NCBI GenBank assembly: GCA_028023455.1
Contig: JAQFVV010006220.1
Span: forward strand, 10,995,916-11,059,915
Source of the DNA: Epiperipatus broadwayi
Lineage: Eukaryota; Onychophora; Udeonychophora; Euonychophora; Peripatidae
DNA: 64,000 nt
Reading direction: 5' to 3'
The notes beneath the pieces were generated by a model. The model saw only the letters and a list, made by a program, of their open reading frames with translations, did no database searches and was not told the origin of the DNA. Of the stretch, positions 1 to 11,732 are shown one piece after another; positions within the stretch are counted from its first letter, which is position 1; each line of letters begins with the position of its first letter. A program made the translations under genes and the position numbers.

Positions 1-55
1 ATAGAATTACAAAAGTGTGATTTATATAAAGTTCAATTATAAATTGTAAATGAAT

Positions 56-540
56 TTATTTAAATAAGCACTTTTTTAACAAGGGGTCACAGGATTCTTT
101 CTTGTTGACTGCATGTACATTGTTGGTGATGTGCCAGGCTTCTTTAACTTTGCATTTAGCATCATTTGTTTTGGAGCAGACAATACCAGAAGATGTGGGT
201 TTAAAGATGTGATTGTGTTTAGATTATGTTTGAGTAAAATTTATTTAATATCTGTATTAGTTTTGGTTGGATTGTATTGACATTTGTGCAGCACAATTTG
301 TATAGAGAGATTAGCATGAGATTCTCCAAAATAAACTGTGTTGCAGTTTGTGTTGCTGCATATAATTTTATACACAATTTGGGAAAGCTGTTCAAGGAGC
401 AGCGTATCTTTCGTATTGTTAATCAGGCAATTCAGGATGGGAGGAGTACAGAGATTCTGTATGTTTCAGCACATATTTTGTTTATATTGTAGATAATTCC
501 AGTATGTATGAAAGTAATATCCAGGGTTTTTCATTAACTT
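56..540 (-). pseudogene. Penelope-like element, GIY-YIG endonuclease C-terminus (decayed)
   Basis: Minus-strand translation with one or two frame changes gives a stretch containing IVYKIICSNTNCNTVYFGES, followed by a basic segment and a C-terminal block EAWHITNNVHAVNK close to the stop at 56-58. The VYKI-C-xx-C-xxx-YxGES order is the start of the GIY-YIG endonuclease (EN) of Penelope-like retroelements. The EAWHI...NN...N block is the usual end of those proteins. Upstream, INNTKD matches the linker seen in the PLE relics near 39.3 and 40.5 kb. Only the linker, EN and C-terminus are present. The RT is missing, so this is a 5'-truncated copy. Frame breaks rule out function. The assignment rests on motif recognition; family-level placement (Penelope, Neptune and so on) is not possible from this fragment. 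Confidence 0.7.
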
Positions 541-1133
541 GAGTAGGACTGTTCCTAATTTTAGCATAAAATGTTTTAATGATATGAATAAGAGTTGAAT
601 CTTTGTATTCAATATTACATAAATCATGCATATATGTTTCAATATTGGTTTCTAAATATTTAATAGATATTGGCTGATATATGGATCCTGCTTGTTTTTC
701 TTTATGGTTATCTTCTTGAGACCAACATGGAAAAATAAAATGTTGCCAAATTGCACCAAGAACATACCAACAATTCTACATTAGAAACTCAAAAAAATTA
801 TAGAGTGTAATCACTGAAATCTTAAAGTATTCATAGATGACACTACCAGTAATGAAGATAAAGCAAAAAAAAAAGTCTGTTCAAAATAATATTGTATTAA
901 AATTTTGGGAATCCATATATGAACTCAGGAATATTGTTGTATTATTTCAAAAAAGTGGAAATTCCTCAAATTTAATTTGGAGTAATGCAATCTGCAGGAT
1001 AATAAAAAAATTGCACAGATTGATAAAAATATTCTCTGTACAATTATAAAAAGTTTAAATTTTATATGAAGACTATTGATCTGATCTTTAGATAAAGCCA
1101 CAGTTTGTGATGTGGATCATACAAATACAAAAG
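541..1133. other. AT-rich spacer, no recognised gene
   Basis: No domain or RNA gene is recognisable. A 70-codon open frame on the plus strand at 837-1049 is lysine- and isoleucine-rich and looks like chance in AT-rich DNA. Confidence 0.5.
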
Positions 1134-1165
<32 letters not shown>

Positions 1166-1172
1166 CAAAAGA

Positions 1173-1209
<37 letters not shown>
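1134..1209. repeat. (TA)n / (GA)n compound microsatellite
   Basis: Two TA runs are separated by a repeated aatacaaaagaata block and followed by about 8 GA units. The tract abuts the PBS-like sequence of the LTR-element remnant and may have replaced the end of its 5' LTR. Confidence 0.9.
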
Positions 1210-1419
1210 AATTTTAGCGCATCAACGTGGAGCTTCGAGTTTTCAAGCCCATGTGAGATTTTGTTTAGATGGTTGAGAAAAACTTCAGGTGTAAGAGGCA
1301 AGATATAGTAGGCGGGGATCAGTTTGTGTTGGTTATGGCATGTATTGTTGGAACAGTTTGTAGAACGGGGTTTCGTCTTTTTCATATGACATAAATAAAT
1401 AACAAATAACGTTTTTTTT

Positions 1420-1428
1420 GGGGGGGGG
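1420..1428 (+). repeat. G9 homopolymer
   Basis: Nine consecutive G follow eight T in otherwise AT-rich DNA, inside the leader of the LTR-element remnant. Confidence 0.9.
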
Positions 1429-2599
1429 AAAGAAAAATCTTTCGGAGTTGAATTTTTTTTTTTGAATTTAAAATAGTTCATTGTCTTCTTGCATATAAGT
1501 AAATAGCGTTTTATTTGCTTTGAGATTTTTGTTTAAAAAAGTTAGTATAGTGAGTTAGCCTTGTGTAAAAATGGAAGGTAAAGAAGAAGGTGACGGGGTG
1601 GCAGGTTTGGAAGAGAGCCCTGTTTCATTTAAATACCCCTAGATAGTAGAAAAAGAAGAAAGTGAGACGCAGATGATGATAAAGTTGTTAATAGAAATGA
1701 AACAAAGTCAGCAAGCCAGGATGAAAGAAATATGACAAGAGTTGCTAGAAATGAAATAAAGTCAGCAAGCAATACTGGAGGGGCTGAGAGCAGAAATTAA
1801 AGAAATGAGAAGAGAAATGACAGGAAGAGTATAAGAGAGTCAGGAGGTAGAAAAAGTGGTCATAAAAGATATAGAAATTGAAGTAGCACAGGATAGTACT
1901 AGGACAGAGAGGGTGGAAATAAAGTTTGAAATAAGTAGAGAGTGGAGAGAGATAGATAGGGTGGTGGAGAAAGAAGATCTTGGAGACAGTTATAAGTTAG
2001 GGGTTGAACGCACTGTAAAAGAGGTACCTCACAAGGTTAAAAATAAGTTTTAATAAAATAACTGTTGTGAACAGGGATTTAAAACTAAGAAGAGAGTTAA
2101 GGAAAAGTTTTCGGAATATGATTTTAAGGCAAAAATAAAAGCCATTTATAAAGCAATCGTATGCAAGTCATGTAAAAAGTCTGTAGGAAATGAAGTTTTT
2201 CCATTTACTAGTGTTGATATGATCAAAAATAAAGTGGGAAAAGATGAAGAATTGGGAAGTTTTGTTAAGAAAAAGGTTCAGGTTTATATGCTAGAAAGCA
2301 AAACAGAACGGGAAATAGACGAGATAAAATTTTATAAGCTAAAAAAGGGCAAGTGGGTGAAAGTAGACCATGTCTGGAAGTTAGTAATAAGAATAAAAGA
2401 ACCACCGGACAAAAGCTAAACGTTCAGCTTTTAGCAATCAGACGGATTGTTTTAAAACAAACAAACAAAAAAATTTTTTTGTTAATGATTTATGAGAATG
2501 GATAAGTGTAAAAAATGAAATATTATTTTGTTTTTTCATGAGTGTGAGGCAAACGTTCAGCCGAATTCCTAGGGGTAGTTTTTGAAATGTTTATAGTTT

Positions 2600-2624
2600 A
2601 AAAAAAAAAGAGAAAAGTGCAGGA
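2600..2624 (+). other. Polypurine tract of LTR-element remnant
   Basis: An uninterrupted A run followed by agagaaaagtgcagga lies immediately before a TG dinucleotide at 2626. This is the expected position of a plus-strand primer next to a 3' LTR. Confidence 0.45.
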
Positions 2625-2625
2625 A

Positions 2626-4560
2626 TGTTTTTTTTTTTTTGATCGCATTTTGAGGCAGTTGAACCGGATTGATTTCCGATTCAATGGTTTTATTACTAAT
2701 GTTAATATTGCTTATTATTATTTAATAAAAAAAAATACTTGTATTAAAACATATACTCGGTTATATTTAAATAGGGCATTTTAATTTTTGTTTATAGAAT
2801 TGATTTATATTTAAAATAGTTTACTTTCACTACTTTGTTTATAAAATTGATTTAAAAATACTTTACTTTCACCGCCTGTTTTAATCAATTTGATTAAAAA
2901 CAGGCAAGCTTGCTAATTATATATTCCTGCTGCTTTTATTTTTAATCATTTTTAAAGTTAATTCTAAAAGTCTAAAAGCGGAGTTTTAGTTTTGTATTTG
3001 TTATTTTGGATACAATAACCTCTGGTTGGAATTCTTAAATTGGATTGAGCAGGAAATTAATATTTGCCCTGACTGAGGTATAGAATTTGTCAATAAGGAA
3101 GGTTTTTCGTGGGAAATGTAGCGAGGTAACTATATCCTGCCAGAAAAGAGGTAGTTGCTTTTATTCTAGGGATGAAGGTTGCTTGTTAGGAGAGGAGCAA
3201 GAAGCTGTTTTTAAAATTCTTAGTTCAACTTCTTATTAATCGCAGTTTCAACATTTAAGAGATCTTTGAAATTTGATTTCATGATGTCAACAAATGCTGC
3301 TATTCGCATTGGAAACCTTAAGATGCAGTGCTAATTCAAATAAGGATGAGCCTCGGGCTCCAAGCTGTTCTTCAGTCATGCCATAAAACTCTGACATAGC
3401 CGGACTCCCAATTTGCCTCGACACTTGCCTTTGACATTAAGAGAAATCACCTGAAAGATGAACTACTATCAAAAGTGCGCACTCATCATGAAATCACTAG
3501 AACTCTGCCTTACCATAAGCTAAACTTTTTCTTATTCTAGCCAGGGTAAATAAATTGCATTTAATTAAATCTCCGCTCAATCTAATGATAAGTATGTTTT
3601 AAAATGGTATTAATTATTTTTAATTATTTATTATCTGTATGTATTTTTTCTAGTAATTAAAGTGTGTCTTGGAGTCTTAGTTTTAAGATTCCAAGTTTGT
3701 TTGCAATTTTCGTTTATCTGGGGGTGCATTAGGAGATTGTATTTTATATGTTTAATATATACCTGATTATTTCATTAAATATTACAAAACGCGTTGGCAG
3801 TTTTCATAGTCTTTATTTATTTACCTGCCCTTAGTTGTAAAATAAAGAATCTTTAAGCATGTTTCATTTGTGCTTTTTGTGCAAACAACAAAATCTTTTT
3901 CCTGGCTATTTGTCAAGTTATTTCTTCAGGTTGACTGAAAGTAGTCATTTCTTTCTGGGTTACGTAAGATCATAATCAAATATATTTTGCTGTCTTGTAT
4001 GTGAGATCAGCCATGTTTACTTTGAATGTAGTATTATGTGCAGCAGTCCTGCGGCATTTTAACGACGGTAGTTAGAATACTACTGCTCGAACGTCCACGC
4101 TGGTTTTGTTGATTTCTGACGGGACAGTAACTGTTTTATTATCTCTGATTCAGGAAGCTAGAGTTGTTGTTTGTTTTTGTAATTTTACAACTGGCCAGCA
4201 AAAAGATATTATCCTAACCATTTCTTATATTGTGAGAGAATTTTGCTGCCAAAATGTTTAATGTCTTCATATTTGTCATACTCTTGTGCACTCTCTGGTA
4301 AATATGCATATGTTAACATAAGTCACTTTTGTATTCGTGGCTAGATGTCTTTACTCTATTGTCCAACTTTTAATAAAATTAATAAATTGTTTAAATTTAT
4401 TTGGCTGACATTTGTCTTTGTGCTTTTATTCTCAACTGTCTAAACAATATTTAAGATATCTTGTTTCTCCCTGAGTTTAGTCCGGTGCATTCAGGTTTGC
4501 ATATCCTGTCCACCCTTAAAATAAATTTCTAGTTCCGATTTTTGGACTAGTGGCGCCTCA
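2626..4560 (+). repeat. Possible long 3' LTR (single copy, boundaries uncertain)
   Basis: The segment begins TG right after the polypurine tract and can be read to a CA at 4559-4560. It is visibly less AT-rich than its surroundings and contains AATAAA-type poly(A) signals, for example near 3840 and 4370, followed by a T/G-rich stretch. No matching 5' LTR is visible in the window, so the LTR call is an inference from position and end dinucleotides. It could instead be unrelated repeat or 3'-UTR-like DNA. A short stretch near 3300-3470 reads on the minus strand as mixed-frame peptide sequence, which I could not assign. Confidence 0.3.
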
Positions 4561-4598
4561 GTAATCAGTATATGCGAATCTTAAAGCTTTCTCCCATT

Positions 4599-4601
<3 letters not shown>

Positions 4602-4639
<38 letters not shown>
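4602..4639. repeat. (TA)n microsatellite
   Basis: Nineteen uninterrupted TA units, just 3' of the possible LTR end. Confidence 0.95.
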
Positions 4640-4641
<2 letters not shown>

Positions 4642-5543
4642 CAAGTAATAAACTACCAATTTTTTCTTTCAAAAATTAGAATTTATCTATTAATTTAAAT
4701 AATTTATTTCTTTACAAGTTTAAACAAATTCTGGATAAGTATAAGAAAGGAATGATGAGCGTCAAAGCAAATCACACCTTAGGTGTAAAAAAAGTTAACT
4801 TATTCTATAGCAAAGGCAAAAGAAGATTTAATTAATTCATTACTTGAAAAAGAAAGAAAAGGCTTTTATGAATGAAAAATTTTTATTTTTGGTAGCCTAT
4901 CATGTAAAAGACAACAAGATATTGTGGACACCTAAAAATATGAAATCCAAACTTGGAGAAAAATTATACAATATAAAAAGATTGTGTAAGTAAAATAAGA
5001 ATAAAGAGAATATCGTTTTTGCTTGTCACAGTATCATTTGTGAATGTTAACTGAGTTATTATCTTTGTTTTTACTGCCAAATTGAAAAAGTCAAATAAAA
5101 ACAATAGTAAATATTAGCTATACCATGTAATAAAGAAAGAGAACATGGTAAATTATTAATATATTCACCAACTACAATGTTTGAAGCAAGAGTAATTTGT
5201 AAATCTTATAAAACATGCACTTCAAAACATATTTTTGGGGGTTGCTTGTCTTGTAACTCAGATTCTGGAATATGCATGAATATGTGTTTGGTGACTAAAT
5301 AGAAAATATGTATACCAGAATATCATCTTCCATTTGTCTTAATCTGAATTTATTTATTATGAATGAAAGAGACAAGCAGAAGTTTTAAAGATCTGAAAGT
5401 TGCTATAATGAAATCATGTTAATAGGAATGAAAAATCTAGTTAGAATCTCCAATATTCATTATATACTATAACACAAGCCCAAATCTTTATCAGGAAAAA
5501 ATTAATTAAGAATTGATATGGATTATATCTAGCATATATATAT
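4640..5543. other. AT-rich spacer, nothing recognised
   Basis: No open frame over 60 codons with recognisable motifs, no RNA gene and no clear repeat. Short TA tracts near 5535 lead into the next element. Confidence 0.5.
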
Positions 5544-7284
5544 TGTAGCACTGGTGAATATATATATATTGTACCACTGGTGAATATATATATATGTTAA
5601 AAACACACATATATTCTGTTACATATATAATCATTTAAAAATAAATGATCAGATTGATTTTAAAAAAAGAAAAGTGAGAATAATCAAATAAAAAAAAGGT
5701 TTTTAAAGCGTTTTTTTTTGAAATGTAAACTTGCAAAAATAAAGTATTGTGTCACCTTTTTCTTTGAAAACAAAAGAATGTTTTAGTATTAAAGAGCAAG
5801 TGGGGAGGGGTGTTCTAAGTAAAAGTTAAAACTAGCTCTTCCTTTTTATATATTAAAAAAAATGTATGGATGTAAAAAAAGAAAATAATAATGAATAAAT
5901 GTAAAAATGAAATCAGACTAAAAATATAATTTGTAAAAAAGAAAACTTTTAAAATTGCAATTCATTAAAGATTATTTGGTTGATAAAAGAAAAGATAACT
6001 CCCAGTTGAACTAATTAAAGAAAAAATGAAAACTCATGTACACTATCTTATCAAGAAATATAGATTAATCTCAGAATGAGATTAGATAACCAAAGAATGC
6101 AAAAATTAATCCTAATGAGACAGTAAATGAATCTGGAATAATTAAACTTCATCTGAGGATGATAAAGAGAAAACAATGAGGGGGAGAAATATAAAAGACC
6201 GAAGAGATAAAAAATTCCCAGTTAGATTGTTATTGAGATGCTATCAAGTTATTATTCAGGCAGAGTATTATTATTATCAACATTGCTGTATTATTAATAA
6301 AAAAAAGCACAAAGAGAAGATAGTCAGAAAAGCTGTCTATGTTTCCAGTATGCATATTTATTGACTATCTTCACTGAAGACCAACCTAGCAACATGCAGT
6401 GTTAAAGAGCCCTAGAAGTGTTCAACTAGTCCTTGAACCTGAGTGCTCAGTACCATCAGATGTTCTCCAACTGGAATCAATGTTTGCTTCATGACCTGTA
6501 AACTAATGACAATCTCTCTCCCTCATTGTAAACTGGAAGAATCGATAAGAAACTAGAAATCATCTATGGAAATCAAAGGCCAACCAATTGGTAGTCAACA
6601 AGTAAGAAAACAAGCAAGGAAATGAATTCATGAAAGTGTGATGCATTTTTCTAAATCCTAGGGAAATATAATTTTTTTCTCCCATTATAAATATCTACAC
6701 ATATATGTGAATGAAAGAAACTTTAATGAACTCTCAAAGTTACAGCCAATGTAATCTTTAATATTGTATGTGTAAATTTTTATTACATTGTATTATAATT
6801 ATGTGTGTGTGCATAAAAATAAATCTTTATTTAATTATTGTTTGGTCAATTCTCTCTCTTAGAACTGCATCTGATTAATTTAGAAATAACTATAAATGTT
6901 GGGCAAGTTTGTCAAAGATTTCCCCTAAATGAGCCAGCTTGAGATATGTCAAATACTGGATTGTTTACCTGTTTTCTAGCACATGCTGACTATATAATCT
7001 ATGGTTATCTGGAACCTGAGGTTAATTCTCAAAATAAATAAAGTGCTTTGGATGGCAGGGGTTTGAATCTAGCTGCAAAGAAGTGCTATAGCCTGGAAAT
7101 GTGATCATAGGTTATACTTTGTATAGCCTTGGTCTGGTTATAGGTATCATTGATGTTTCATTTATCTATGGTATTATACTTCTCTGCTTGAAGGGCTGGT
7201 CTGTTGCTGTAGTGGAAATGCAGTCTGAGTTAAAATTGAGATTTAAAAAAAAATAATCAGAGTGATTTTCTCTGACCTGGTTCA
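5544..7284 (+). repeat. 5' LTR
   Basis: Homologous over its full length to 9603-11365, with shared blocks such as aatcatttaaaaataaatga, agagcaagtggggag and ttattcaggcagagtatt. The start is blurred by a local duplication of a tgta(g/c)cactggtgaata unit and TA expansion. The end, ctctgacctggttca, is sharp. AATAAA signals occur near 5740 and 7035. At 7060-7090 a run containing gggtttgaatc reads on the minus strand like a tRNA B box, so a small SINE may be embedded in the LTR. Confidence 0.7.
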
Positions 7285-9602
7285 ATTGGGTCTCCAACAT
7301 GAGTGCCAAAGTGTCACAAATTACCAGAGTAATTAAAATTACAATTAAAATTTTAAAAATTTCAGAATAAAACTCTAAATAAACACCAAATTGCCTAATA
7401 AAAATTGAAATCGGTGAGCAGTATGAGAAGAAAGTAGACCAAAGCAAACAAATTATAATGTTAAATAGTAAAATGTAAACAAAAATGAGAGACTAGAGAG
7501 ATAAATATTTTATACATATTAGGAGTATTGGTGGTAAGGTGGGAATTAGAAAAATCTAAGGGGTTTGGAAATGGTCAAACACTTCAAATAAAATATTTAA
7601 AAATAAGTCAAATAAAATTTGTGTTATAAAAGTTAGTAAAAAGAAAATTATTAATCTGTAATAGAGCCGAAGCAAAAATGGAGGATCAGAATAATATAGA
7701 CATAAAAGAAATAATAAGACTGCAAAAAAAGAATGGAAAAACAGACAGAAATGCTAAGAAAAGAAATAGTATGGTGGGGTTGAAAATGAATATAGAATGA
7801 TAAGAGAATAGGAAAGTAATAGAAAGCATAAGAATAGATATGGAAAAGGTAGTAAAGAGAATATATAAGATTGGAAAGTAAATAGGAAAAGAATAAGAAA
7901 GAAAAGGAAATATCAGATATAAGTAAATCAACAGAAGAAGTTGATGTATTAAAATTAAAAAGTGAAAAGGGAGTAGAAAGTATAGATATAAATGATGTGA
8001 CAGAAAGAATAGAAATAGTAGAATTAAAAGATGAGAAATAGAATGGTAAATCAGAAAGCAAAAATGTATACACATTTAAAGAATAGCCCTGCCAATGTAA
8101 AGAAAATTTATAAAAATAAAATTATGTGCTGAAAGGAAAGCAGTCAAGAAAATGGCCAAGTTACTTAAGGCATTCTACTGCACAAGGCTTGATTATATTG
8201 GCAAAGAGAAGAAATTTAAACTCTTTGAAAGAGAGGAAAATATAAATATTGTAAATTACAGCTGGGATAAAAATGTTTGGGACAAAAAAAAGTTGTATAA
8301 TCCTGTGATCTGGAAACAAACCTCCTGGAACACCAAGTCAGGCCTAAAAGTAGGTCAAGATTTCCTGGTCTAAGCAAGAACAGTAGAAATAGAAAGGAAT
8401 TGCCTGACAAAGGTTAGGTGAGTTTGATTTTAAAAAATAAGACAGACTTTTAGATATTGAAAAATGAAATATAAATAAATTTTGTCCATGGATTATAAGA
8501 ATAATGAAATAAATAAAGTTGAATAGATAAAATAAAACGTTTTTGAGAATTAATAATGGAAGTGAAATAAAGTAAAAGAATTTTTTTTAGAATCCATATA
8601 TATTAGTAAAACCAAAAAAAATAAATGAACTAAAATAATGTGTTTGAGATTAATATCTGATAGCAGAAATAAATAAAATACAATAAAATGTTTTTTTTAG
8701 AGTTAATAATGGAAATGAAAGAAAGTAAAATGTTATTTTTAGAGAATCAATATATAGTAATAAAAATAATGTTAAATAAATAAAATAAATAGAATTTTGT
8801 ATAAAAAATAAATAAAAATCTAGACTAAAAATAATCTTTAGTATAAGCATAGATTGTTGGATGGATTGGAGTTGTGGGTGAAAAGGTGAAGGTTGAGGAA
8901 GTATAGTAAGTGTAAGCCATCATGCTGTGTAAAAATAGTACCCATAATGGGTGGAATTTGGGAAAGAATTCTATTCCTGGGCCCATTCAAATCATGCTGG
9001 AAAAAATAGTCCTAATCCTGTATCTCAAATATGTGCACTGGAAAAATACCAGCATAAGCCACAAATCAGTTCTTCGGGAGAAAAAATCCCAACATGTCAT
9101 ATAATAAATCTCATTCTAGCATAAGCTAAATGGTCAGTGGATGAATACTGCCATTCACAGTGACCCCATTTGATCTTCCAGGATGAGGACCCATTGGAGA
9201 AAGTCATCGGCTCATTCAATTGGCTGGTAAAGAAATCCCAGCATAGAAGTTAAAGTTTTTTTGTTTAGTGCATAAGCTGGTTATAAGCCAGATGTATTCT
9301 GTGATCCATGGCATTCAAACCCCTGTACACATCATAGAGGTGCATGTTGTTCCTGGTGGTCATCATATATGATATAATTCATTTCAAGTCAACATAGATT
9401 ATGGCCTGGAAAGAAGAGTAGTGTTAGAAAAGTCACTCTCTGAGCTTTATTGATCTGTATAAAATTGGTCACTTACAGATAAAAAAAATATAACATAAAT
9501 AAATAAAATGAAAAAATCAAAGGATAAAGCTATAAAAGTTGATAAGGTATTATAGATAAAATGGTTAATTTGATGCATTTTGCCTCTCAAACTGGGGAGG
9601 GA
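7285..9602 (+). pseudogene. Decayed internal region of the LTR element
   Basis: After the PBS-like sequence there is a leader of about 390 bp and then an ATG at 7678 (MEDQNNIDIKEIIRLQKKNG), followed by Lys/Glu/Ile-rich, stop-interrupted sequence to about 8060. The layout resembles the gag start of the remnant at 1.2-2.6 kb. A plus-strand open stretch at 8152-8373 (MAKLLKAFYCTRLDYIGKEK...) is the longest surviving frame; I do not recognise a domain in it. From about 8450 to 9430 the sequence is AT-rich with no readable frame. The long minus-strand frames at 7651-8075 are the complement of the purine-rich gag-like sequence and are not genes. Confidence 0.5.
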
Positions 9603-11365
9603 TGTGATGTACTGCTGGAAAATATATGTTAAAAACACATATATTCTGTGTTGCATATATAATCATTTAAAAATAAATGATCAAATTGATTTTGTAAAAA
9701 AAAGAGAAGTGACAATAATTAAATAGAAAGAAAAATATGGTTTTTAAAAAAGTTTTTTTTTTTAATGCAAACTTGCAAAAATAAAGTGTTAGGTCATCTT
9801 TTTCTTTAAAAATAGAAAGTTTTCATATTAAAGAGCAAGTGGGGAGAGGTAATTCTAAATAAAAGTTAAAACTAGCTCTTTCTTTTCATAAATTAAAAAA
9901 AATGTATTGATGAAAAAAAAGAAAATAACAAATAAATGTATAAATGAAATCAGACTAGAAATATAATTTGTAAAAAAGAAAACTTTTAGAACTGCAATTC
10001 ATTAAAGATTAGTTGTCTGATAGAAGAAAAGGTAACTTCCAGTTGAACTAATTAAAGAAAAAAAAAGGAAAACTCACATACACTATCTTATCAAAAAAGG
10101 CAGATTAATCTCAGAATGAGATTAAATAACCAAAGAATGCAAAAATTAATCTTAACAAGACAATAGATAAATCTGAAAGGATTAAAATAAAAATATAAAA
10201 TTGATTAAACTTGATCTAAAAATGATAAAGAGAAAACAATGAGAAAGAGAAATATAAAAGACTGAAGAGACAAAAAATAAATATTTCCCAGTCAGATTGT
10301 TATTGAAATACAGTCAAGTTATTATTCAGGCAGAGTATTATTATTATCAATGCTCTACTGTATTACTATTAAAAAATAAAAAAGAGAAAACAGTCAGAAA
10401 AGCTGTCTATGTTTCCAGTATGTGTGTTCATTGACCTATCTTCATTGAAGGCCAACCAAGCAACATGTAGTGCCAAAGAATTCTAGAAGTGTTCAGCTAA
10501 TTTTTAACCCTGAATCATCAGTACACTCAGATGTTCTCTATCTGGAACCAATGCTTGCCTCATGACCTTTAAACTGTTGATAATCTCTCTCTCTCATTGT
10601 AAACTGGAAGAATTGATAAGAAGCCAGAAACCATCAATGGGAATCAAAGACCAACTGGTTGGTAGTCGACAAGTAAGGAAATAAGCAAGGAACTGAACCC
10701 ATGAAAGTGTGACATGTTATTCCAAATCCTAGGTAAATATAATTTTTCCCATTATAAATATCTACACATATATGTGAATGAAAGAAACTTTAATGAACTC
10801 TCATAGTTACAGCCAACATAATCTTTAATATTGCATATGTACATTTTTGTTATATTATGTTATAATTATGTGAGTGCATAAAAATAAATTTTTGTTTGCT
10901 TAATTATTGTTGGTTGACTCTCTAAGAACTGTGTCACTAGTAGGTTAATTTATAAATAACTATAAGTGTTGGGCAAGTATGCCAAAGATTCCCCCCTTAC
11001 ATTTAAGAAAATGAACTAGTTTGGGATATGTCAAGTGCTGTATTGTGTACCTGTTGTTCATAGCATGCTGACTATATAACCTGTGGTTAGCTAGCACTTG
11101 AGGTTAATCCTCAAAACAAATAATGTTCTTTGGATGGCAGAGGTTTGAATCTAGCAATTGAGAAGTGCTGTAGCTTGGAAATGTGATCGTACATTATACT
11201 TTGTAAAGCCTCAGTATGATTATAGGTACCATTGATGTTTCATCTATCTGCAGTATTATATTTCTCTGCTTGAAGGGCTGATCTGTTGCCATAGTGGAAA
11301 TGCAGCCTAAGTTGAAATTGAAATTTAAAGAAAATAATCAGAATGATTTCCTCTGACCCGGTTCA
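9603..11365 (+). repeat. 3' LTR
   Basis: Begins tgtgatgtactgctgg directly after the purine tract ctggggaggga and ends ctctgacccggttca, against ctctgacctggttca in the 5' LTR. It keeps the extra tgtga at its 5' edge that the 5' LTR has lost. Followed immediately by a (TA)n tract. Confidence 0.7.
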
Positions 11366-11390
11366 GTATATATATATATATATATATATA

Positions 11391-11433
<43 letters not shown>
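11366..11433. repeat. (TA)n microsatellite flanking the 3' LTR
   Basis: TA units interrupted once by tgaa. Together with TA repeats before the 5' LTR this suggests insertion into a TA microsatellite. Confidence 0.9.
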
Positions 11434-11437
<4 letters not shown>

Positions 11438-11700
11438 CCATAAATGCAAATAACTAACTAGTTATCTTATGTAAATTGCATTATCACAATCAATACTTAA
11501 ATAAATAAATAAATAAAATATTACCAACCTGTTGCTAAGGCAATACTCAATTAGATAAATGGCATCCACTTATTATCTGATCTAAAATACATTCATACTC
11601 AAATATACTGTCAGCTTTAAAATATGTTTTCCTATTTTATTCATTTATTTTTTTATATATTGTAAATAGTCTTTTTTTTTTTAAATACAATTTTTTTTGT

Positions 11701-11732
<32 letters not shown>

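Larger units (their letters stand above)
1215..2625 (+). pseudogene. LTR-retrotransposon internal region, gag-like and pol-end relic
   Basis: A sequence at 1215-1230 (tagcgcatcaacgtgg) resembles the primer-binding-site region of Ty3/Gypsy-type elements. About 340 bp later an ATG at 1571 opens a frame starting MEGKEEGDGVAGLEESP. It then runs, with several stops, through glutamine-, glutamate- and lysine-rich, probably coiled-coil sequence (1571-2053), as expected of a Gag-like protein. A second open piece at 2219-2419 is basic and ends in a KWVKVDHVWKLVIRI-like run that reminds me of the tail of Pol proteins; this is weak. A polypurine tract at 2600-2624 closes the region. Only 1.4 kb separates PBS and PPT, so most of pol is deleted. 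The element class is an inference. The stops make it non-functional. Confidence 0.45.
5544..11365 (+). mobile_element. LTR retrotransposon with about 1.74-kb LTRs and pol-less interior
   Basis: Two co-linear direct repeats (5544-7284 and 9603-11365) start with TG, end with CA, and flank a 2.3-kb interior. A PBS-like sequence begins two bases after the first repeat (tgggtctccaacatgag, 7287-7303), and a short purine tract (9594-9602) ends at the second. These are the landmarks of an LTR retrotransposon. The two repeats look about 85% identical by eye, so the insertion is old. The interior shows only broken Lys/Glu-rich frames and no protease, RT, RNase H or integrase motif, so it is either a non-autonomous element or a heavily deleted one. 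Both flanks are TA repeats, which hides any target-site duplication. Confidence 0.7.

Noticed and set aside
1062-1481. 139-codon minus-strand frame as a gene
   Set aside because: It runs through TA/GA microsatellites (YIYIYIY runs), the G9 tract and the leader of the LTR remnant; an antisense artefact.
4548-4575. tggcgcctcagtaatc as a second PBS
   Set aside because: Begins TGGCGCC like a lysine-tRNA PBS, but no gag-like leader or frame follows; treated only as a possible LTR end.
7651-8075. Two overlapping minus-strand frames of about 130-140 codons
   Set aside because: They are the complement of purine-rich gag-like sequence (Leu/Phe/Ser/Tyr-rich, two frames open at once) and have no motifs.
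5544-11365. Segmental duplication instead of LTR pair for the 1.74-kb repeats
   Set aside because: TG/CA ends, a PBS-like site just after the first copy and a purine tract just before the second fit LTRs better, although divergence hides the target-site duplication.
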